Origin: Desulfoferula mesophila
GTDB lineage: Bacteria > Desulfobacterota > Desulfarculia > Desulfarculales > Desulfarculaceae
Assembly: GCF_037076455.1 (NCBI RefSeq)
Contig: NZ_AP028679.1
Coordinates: 2,867,501-2,931,500 of the forward strand
Reading direction: 5' to 3'
DNA: 64,000 nucleotides
Both the position numbers and the translations under genes were made by a program. Below are positions 59,939 to 64,000 of this stretch, one piece after another. A model generated the notes under the pieces. It worked only from the letters and a program-made list of their open reading frames with translations, was not told the origin of the DNA and made no database searches. The number at the start of each line of letters is the position of its first letter. Position 1 is the stretch's first letter.

Positions 59939-60844
59939 ATGAACTACGCCCGCCCCATAGGACTGTTGCTGGTCTTGGTCCTGACCTTGGCGGCCTCCTC
60001 CGCCTGGGCCCGCCTGGTCACCGACGAGATGGGCCGCCAGGTTAAGGTGCCAGCGCAGCCCCAGCGGATCATCGGCCTGACCCCTTCGCTCACCGAGGTG
60101 GTCTTCGCCCTGGGCCTGGGCGAGAGGGCGGTGGGGGCCACCACCTGGGCCGACTATCCCCCGGCGGCGCGCAAGCTGACCAGGGTGGGGCCCTACGTGT
60201 CGCCCAACCTGGAGCGCATCTTGGCCCTGAAGCCAGACCTGGTGCTGATCAACAAGGACGGCAACCCGCCCTGGCTGGTGGATCGCCTGGGCGAGCTGGG
60301 GGTGCCGGTGTACGTCACGGTGCCCACGGTCCCCCAAGACCTGCCCGCCGGCCTGGAGCGCCTGGGCGACCTGTTGGGCGCGCCCCAGGCGGGTCGGCGC
60401 CTGGCCGACAAGCTGCGCCGGGAAATGGAACAGGTTGCCGCGAGGCTGCGCGGGGTCAAGCCCCGTCCCACCCTGATGGTCATAGGCAGCCACCCCCTGG
60501 TATCGGTGGGGCCGGAGACCATGAACGGCCACTTGCTGACCATGGCCGGGGCCAAGAACATCGCCGCCGGGATCAACCAGCGCTGGCCGCGCCTGAACCT
60601 GGAGTACATCACTGAGGCCAAGCCCCAGGTGATCATCCTCTCCACCATGGAGCGGGGCCAGAACCTGGAGCGCGACCTGACCTATTGGCGCACCCTGCCC
60701 GGCGTGGGCGACCGTCCCGGGGTGCGGGTGGAATGGATATCCTCGGACCTCATCGACCGGCCCGGACCCAGGATGGGCCAGGGGCTGGAGGAACTGGCCC
60801 GGCTGGTGCATCCCGAACGCTTCACCCCGGAGGCCAAGCCATGA
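59939..60844 (+). CDS. btuF: cobamide ABC transporter substrate-binding protein (BtuF-like)
   Basis: This 301-residue receptor has a signal peptide (RPIGLLLVLVLTLAASSAWA) and the BtuF/FecB helical-backbone metal-receptor fold: MGRQVKVPAQPQRIIGLTPSLTEVVFALGLGERAVGATTWADYP, PNLERILALKPDLVL and GAKNIAAGINQRWPRLNLEYI. It begins two bases after the fusion gene and overlaps the permease start. Under B12 riboswitch control it is most likely a corrinoid receptor. Confidence 0.92.
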   Translation: MNYARPIGLLLVLVLTLAASSAWARLVTDEMGRQVKVPAQPQRIIGLTPSLTEVVFALGLGERAVGATTWADYPPAARKLTRVGPYVSPNLERILALKPDLVLINKDGNPPWLVDRLGELGVPVYVTVPTVPQDLPAGLERLGDLLGAPQAGRRLADKLRREMEQVAARLRGVKPRPTLMVIGSHPLVSVGPETMNGHLLTMAGAKNIAAGINQRWPRLNLEYITEAKPQVIILSTMERGQNLERDLTYWRTLPGVGDRPGVRVEWISSDLIDRPGPRMGQGLEELARLVHPERFTPEAKP

Positions 60845-61842
60845 GGGCCACGCCCAGCCGGCTTTTGGCGGTTTGCCTGGGCCTGGGGCTCCTGCTGGTG
60901 CTGTCTTTGCTGGTCGGTCTGTGGCTGGGCACGGTGAGCATCGGCCCGCGGCAGTTCTGGCAATGGCTGAGCGGCGAACTGCAAGGCCCCTCGGCGATAA
61001 TCCTGGGGCAGCTGCGCCTGCCCCGTCTGCTGCTGGCCGCCCTGGTGGGGGCCTGCCTGGGTCTGTGCGGGGCGGTGTTCCAGGCCATTTTGCGCAATCC
61101 CCTGGCCGAGCCCTTCATCCTGGGGGTTTCCGGCGGGGCGGCCTGCGGAGCGGTGGCTTCGGTGCTGGTGGGGCTCACCGGCCTGTGGGGGCAGTCCGCC
61201 CTGGCCTTTGGCGGAGCCCTGGGCACCGTGGGCCTGGTCCTGGCCATCGCACGCCGCCGGGGCTCCATGGAGACCAGCACCCTGATCCTCACCGGGGTGA
61301 TGATCAACGCCTTTTTCACCGCCCTGATCATGTTCGTGATCTCCACCACCACCGACCAGAAGCTGCACGCCATTCTGTTTTGGCTCTACGGCGATCTGGC
61401 CGCGGCCAACCTGACCAAGGTGGGCCTGTTGTTGCCGGTGACCCTGGTGGGCGCCGGGGTGATTTTCGCCTACGCCCGCCACCTCAACCTGCTCACCGCC
61501 GGATCGATAGCCGCCGCTTCCATGGGGGTGGCCGTGGAGCGGGTGAAGATGATCATGTTCCTGGTGGTGAGCCTGCTGGTGGGGGTCACGGTCAGCCTGT
61601 CCGGGCTCATCGGCTTCGTGGGGCTCATGGTGCCCCACCTGGTGCGCATGACCCTGGGCCACGATCACCGTCTGCTGTTGCCCGCCTCGGCCCTGTTCGG
61701 AGCCTGCTTCCTCATGCTGGCCGACACCGTGGCCCGCATCATCATCAGCCCCTCGGCCCTGCCGGTGGGGGTGGTCACCGCCTTTTTGGGCGCGCCGTTT
61801 TTCGTGTTGCTCATGGCCAAACGAGGGAGCCGCTGGTGGTAG
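60841..61842 (+). CDS. btuC: cobamide ABC transporter permease (BtuC-like, FecCD family)
   Basis: This 333-residue permease has about ten hydrophobic segments. FecCD motifs are LRLPRLLLAALVGACLGLCGAVFQAILRNPLAEPFILGVSGGA, the coupling region GLIGFVGLMVPHLVRMTLGHDHR, and the end LPVGVVTAFLGAPFFVLLM. The ATG overlaps the previous stop (ATGA), and the next ATPase start overlaps its end. It forms the transport channel for corrinoids with BtuD. Confidence 0.94.
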   Translation: MRATPSRLLAVCLGLGLLLVLSLLVGLWLGTVSIGPRQFWQWLSGELQGPSAIILGQLRLPRLLLAALVGACLGLCGAVFQAILRNPLAEPFILGVSGGAACGAVASVLVGLTGLWGQSALAFGGALGTVGLVLAIARRRGSMETSTLILTGVMINAFFTALIMFVISTTTDQKLHAILFWLYGDLAAANLTKVGLLLPVTLVGAGVIFAYARHLNLLTAGSIAAASMGVAVERVKMIMFLVVSLLVGVTVSLSGLIGFVGLMVPHLVRMTLGHDHRLLLPASALFGACFLMLADTVARIIISPSALPVGVVTAFLGAPFFVLLMAKRGSRWW

Positions 61843-62636
61843 AGCACGGTCAGATAGCCTTGCGCGGCCAGGGCCTGAGCTTCGGCTACGGCAACGCCCA
61901 GGTGATCCGCGAGGTGGACCTGAGCCTGAAGCGGGGCGAACTCCTGGGCATAATCGGGCCCAACGGCAGCGGCAAATCCACCCTGCTGGGCCTGCTCTGC
62001 GGCCTTTTGCCCCCCAGCTCGGGCGGGGTGGAGCTGTTGGGCCGCAAAATCGGCTCCTACACCAGGGTGGAGGTGGCCCGCCTTCTGGGCCTGGTGCCCC
62101 AAGACGCCGAACTGGCTCCGGGCTTCACCGTGCGCCAGACGGTGCTCACCGGCCGCTTCGCCCTGCAAGGGGGGCGGATGTTTGAGAACCACGAAGACCT
62201 GGCCGCCGCCCAAAAGGCCCTCGACGACACCGGCATGAGCGGTCTGGCCCAGCGCCAGACCGGTGAGCTGTCCGGCGGCGAGCGCCAGCGTCTGGCCCTG
62301 GCCAGGGCCCTGGTCGCCGAGCCCCGGGTGCTGCTTTTGGACGAACCCACCAGCGCCCTGGACCTCAAGCATCAGTTGGGCATGATGAGCCTCTTGGAAC
62401 TCGCCTGCGCCCGCGACCGCCTGGCCGTGTGCCTGGTGAGCCACGATCTCAATCTGGCGGCCCTGTTTTGCCACCGCCTGCTTTTGATCAGCCAAGGGCA
62501 GTCCCTGGCCTGGGGCCCGCCCCAGGAGGTGCTCACCCCCGATCTGCTGGCCCAGGCCTATGGGGTGGAGGTGTTGGTGGACCGCGAACCCAGCCGGGGC
62601 AGGCCCCGAGTGACCCTCAGCGCACCCCGGCCTTGA
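61836..62636 (+). CDS. btuD: cobamide ABC transporter ATP-binding protein (BtuD-like)
   Basis: This 266-residue ATPase has Walker [18 protein letters not shown], the signature LSGGERQRLALARALV, Walker B VLLLDEPTSALDLKHQ and the switch VSHDLNLAALFCHRLLLI, typical of FecE/BtuD. The GTG at 61836, seven bases after GAGGGAG, is preferred to earlier starts inside btuC. It ends the riboswitch-controlled operon; a new strong promoter begins within its last codons. Confidence 0.93.
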   Translation: MVEHGQIALRGQGLSFGYGNAQVIREVDLSLKRGELLGIIGPNGSGKSTLLGLLCGLLPPSSGGVELLGRKIGSYTRVEVARLLGLVPQDAELAPGFTVRQTVLTGRFALQGGRMFENHEDLAAAQKALDDTGMSGLAQRQTGELSGGERQRLALARALVAEPRVLLLDEPTSALDLKHQLGMMSLLELACARDRLAVCLVSHDLNLAALFCHRLLLISQGQSLAWGPPQEVLTPDLLAQAYGVEVLVDREPSRGRPRVTLSAPRP

Positions 62637-62661
62637 CAAAGCCCTCCGAAGCTCCAATAAT
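62633..62661 (+). promoter_or_regulatory. strong sigma-70 promoter for the small-peptide gene
   Basis: A perfect TTGACA (62633-62638) overlaps the btuD stop, and AATAAT (62656-62661), one base from TATAAT, follows after 17 bases. The ATG of the peptide gene lies about 45 bases downstream. It is the best promoter match I see in the window. Confidence 0.75.
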
Positions 62662-62707
62662 TTATCTAATAACTCGTCCCATGAAGGGACCAACTGGAGG
62701 ACAGATC

Positions 62708-62770
62708 ATGAAGATCCAAAAAGTAGTGCGCACGCAGCGCGGGCTCTGCAAGTGCAAGAGCTCCTGCTAG
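62708..62770 (+). CDS. 20-residue basic, Cys-rich peptide; candidate RiPP precursor
   Basis: The frame encodes MKIQKVVRTQRG followed by LCKCKSSC and a stop. The first 12 residues are basic and could be a leader; the last seven hold three Cys in a C-x-C-x3-C pattern. A perfect GGAGG lies seven bases before the ATG, a near-consensus promoter lies upstream and a strong terminator follows, which together suggest abundant expression of this tiny gene on its own transcript. The downstream genes include what looks like a radical SAM protein with a PqqD-like domain, the usual company of modified peptides. I know no named family with this sequence. Confidence 0.7.
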   Translation: MKIQKVVRTQRGLCKCKSSC

Positions 62771-62781
62771 CTTAAGCTAGC
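62766..62781. repeat. perfect 16-bp palindrome over the peptide stop codon
   Basis: GCTAGCTTAAGCTAGC covers the end of the last Cys codon and the TAG stop, directly before the terminator hairpin. It could add an RNA stem, or be a protein site. Confidence 0.6.
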
Positions 62782-62784
62782 TAT

Positions 62785-62817
62785 AAAGGGGAGGCACCAC
62801 GAGGGCCTCCCCTTTTT
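62785..62817 (+). terminator. intrinsic terminator after the peptide gene
   Basis: AAAGGGGAGGC (62785-62795) pairs with GCCTCCCCTTT (62805-62815), and the T-run continues TTTTTCTTT. It separates the peptide from the downstream genes, so those would be expressed at lower level by read-through or from their own promoter. Confidence 0.85.
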
Positions 62818-62838
62818 CTTTGCCTATAGGAGCCGTTT

Positions 62839-63348
62839 TTGACCATCGCGAGACTAACGCGCAAGATCGTCCTGGTCGTTTTGGGGCTGGTCCTGCTCAC
62901 CCTAGCCGTGGCCTGGGATTCGCCGCCCGCGGGGGGCATGCCTATGGTCAGGGTCTCCTTCGGCCAACACCAGGTGTTGGCCGAAGCGCCGGTGAGCCCG
63001 GCCCAGCGTCTCAAGGGATTGGGCGGCCGCCAGAACCTGGCGCCGGGCCAGGGCATGCTGTTCATCTTTGCCGGCCGGGCCCTGGGCATGTGCATGCGCG
63101 ACATGAAATTCCCCCTGGATTTCGTCTGGCTGGACCAAGGCAAAGTGTGCCAGATCGACCCCAACGTGCCCGCCGGGGGCGAACGGGTCACGGTGCGAGC
63201 CAAGGTTCCGGCCCAGATGGTGTTGGAGGTGCCCTCCGGCTGGGCCCAGGAGCATGGGGTGTACGTGGGCCAGGAGGTGAGGGTCGACCTCGTAAGCGGG
63301 CAGTTGCCCGAATCCCTGGCCAAAGTCATAGGAAACAACCGGACATGA
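62839..63348 (+). CDS. DUF192-family membrane-anchored or exported protein
   Basis: This 169-residue protein has an N-terminal hydrophobic segment (KIVLVVLGLVLLTLAVAW, about 9-26), then a DUF192 domain (about 38-155): VRVSFGQHQVLAEAPVSPAQRLKGLGGRQNLAPGQGMLFIF, MCMRDMKFPLDFVWLD and VLEVPSGWAQEHGV. DUF192 proteins are small beta-rich proteins of unknown function, usually exported or membrane-attached. The start is a TTG at 62839 with AGGAG upstream. It lies between the peptide terminator and the Cys-rich gene, overlapping the latter by four bases. Confidence 0.85.
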   Translation: MTIARLTRKIVLVVLGLVLLTLAVAWDSPPAGGMPMVRVSFGQHQVLAEAPVSPAQRLKGLGGRQNLAPGQGMLFIFAGRALGMCMRDMKFPLDFVWLDQGKVCQIDPNVPAGGERVTVRAKVPAQMVLEVPSGWAQEHGVYVGQEVRVDLVSGQLPESLAKVIGNNRT

Positions 63349-63698
63349 CCTCCCTTGAAAGCCAGGCCGACCTGCTGCGGCGCACCGCCTGCGCCGGGCT
63401 GTGCCGCTATTACAAGCCCCACAAGCGCGAAGATCCTGGCTGCGGCGGAGTGGAACTGCTCAAGCGCCGCCCGGACCTGGCCCCCCTTTTGGAGGCCCTG
63501 CCCTCGCCCCCGGACGACGGCCTGTTCGCCCTGGCCGAGGACGATCCCCGCCTGCTGGCGGTGTGCGGGGCCTGCGAATTTCGCATCGACGGCTGCGATT
63601 TCCGCGATCCGGCGGTGGCTCGCGACCAGTGCTCGCCTTGCGGCGGCCTGCGGGCCGTGGCCTGGCTGCTGGACGAGAACCCGGAGCTGAAGCTGTGA
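63345..63698 (+). CDS. Cys-rich protein of unknown family, part of the peptide locus
   Basis: This 117-residue protein has eight Cys at 16, 20, 33, 74, 77, 84, 96 and 99: an N-terminal set (TACAGLCRYYKP, DPGCGG) and a C-terminal set (VCGACEFRIDGCDF, QCSPCGG). The arrangement suggests one or two Fe-S clusters or zinc sites. There is no signal peptide. Its ATG overlaps the DUF192 stop, and its own stop overlaps the GTG of the next gene, so the three are translated together. A role in electron supply to the adjacent radical SAM-like enzyme, or as a scaffold, is possible. I do not recognise the family. Confidence 0.75.
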   Translation: MTSLESQADLLRRTACAGLCRYYKPHKREDPGCGGVELLKRRPDLAPLLEALPSPPDDGLFALAEDDPRLLAVCGACEFRIDGCDFRDPAVARDQCSPCGGLRAVAWLLDENPELKL

Positions 63699-64000
63699 GC
63701 CCCCCCAACCCGGCGCATTACCTGCGCCTGGCCCCCCACGTGTGCCTGCGCCAGTTGGAAGAGCCTTATCTCTACGATCGCCGGGCCGACGAACTCTACG
63801 AACTGAACCAGGAGGGCCTGGAGGCCTTGCAAAAATGCCGGGGCCACCTGACCATGGAGCAGGCGGGCCTGGAGCCCGAGTTCGCCCAGGTGTGCCTGGA
63901 GGAGGGGCTGCTGGAGCTTAATCCCGACCCCTGGCCCATGCCCCTGGCCCTGGGGCCCGGCCCCTCGCCTTCCCTGCGCTATCTGGAGCTGCAGGTTACC
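63695..64000 (+). CDS. N-terminus of a probable radical SAM peptide maturase with PqqD-like domain (cut by window end)
   Basis: The first 102 residues are visible from a GTG overlapping the preceding stop (GTGA). Residues about 8-75 (LRLAPHVCLRQLEEPYLYDRRADELYELNQEGLEALQKC, then a helix and VCLEEGLLEL) have the layout of PqqD-like leader-peptide recognition domains. After a Pro-rich linker the frame reads SLRYLELQVT and is cut; in many radical SAM/SPASM enzymes a segment like this directly precedes the CxxxCxxC cluster motif. The radical SAM motif itself is outside the window, so the assignment is inferred from the N-terminal layout and the neighbouring peptide gene. Confidence 0.6.
   Translation, partial: MSPPNPAHYLRLAPHVCLRQLEEPYLYDRRADELYELNQEGLEALQKCRGHLTMEQAGLEPEFAQVCLEEGLLELNPDPWPMPLALGPGPSPSLRYLELQVT

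Overview
The window is high-GC bacterial chromosome. The gene content points to an anaerobic Desulfobacterota (deltaproteobacterium), perhaps near Desulfarculus: a Tat-exported [NiFe] uptake hydrogenase, a ferredoxin-linked indolepyruvate oxidoreductase, two sigma-54 activators, a cobamide salvage locus and many acyl-CoA and beta-keto-acid genes. The lineage is inferred from content, not from a phylogenetic marker. Reading frames on the opposite strand are long almost everywhere because of the GC bias, and I treat them as shadows.

Layout. 1-4.6 kb: MacA/MacB-type efflux operon with two tandem permeases. 4.7-8.4 kb (minus): hydrogenase operon (small subunit, large subunit, maturation protease, HypC, small zinc ribbon). 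8.8-12.4 kb (plus): AAA+/VWA chelatase-like genes around a DUF2284 metal-binding protein. 12.5-15.7 kb: small zinc protein, sigma-54 activator and CobD-like aminotransferase. 15.8-21.3 kb (minus): LpdD-like protein, DsbA-like thioredoxin, degenerate M24 protein, IorAB and a UbiD-like remnant. 21.9-27.5 kb (plus): IclR regulator and a five-gene catabolic-looking operon of unclear substrate. 27.8-35.8 kb (plus): LacI regulator and a set with BKACE, a hydroxyacyl dehydrogenase, a ThDP enzyme and a tripartite tricarboxylate transporter. An identical 17-bp operator lies before the regulator and before BKACE. 35.9-40.5 kb: quinone oxidoreductase, thiolase, 2-hydroxyacid dehydrogenase and M20 amidohydrolase. 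40.6-50.0 kb (minus): PAS/sigma-54 activator, livHMGFK, thiolase and CoA-transferase. 50.2-53.1 kb: purA, tRNA-Gly and an intact IS3-family element. 53.1-57.4 kb: DUF579-like methyltransferase, a frameshifted Ntn-hydrolase, a CBS protein and a fumarate-reductase-like flavoprotein. 57.6-62.6 kb: cobalamin riboswitch driving a BtuF-CbiZ fusion and btuF, btuC, btuD. 62.6-64.0 kb: a promoter, a 20-residue Cys-rich peptide gene, a terminator, a DUF192 protein, an eight-Cys protein and the start of what looks like a radical SAM maturase with a PqqD-like leader-binding domain.

How the genes work together. The LacI-controlled block plausibly imports an organic acid, oxidises it to a beta-keto acid and cleaves it with acetyl-CoA to acetoacetate plus an acyl-CoA. 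The CoA-transferase and thiolase genes nearby could then turn acetoacetate into acetyl-CoA. The cobamide locus is under B12 control and appears to place an amide-cleaving remodelling enzyme outside the cytoplasm. The most novel candidate is the peptide locus at the right edge, which has the architecture of an uncharacterised radical-SAM RiPP system and is cut by the window end.
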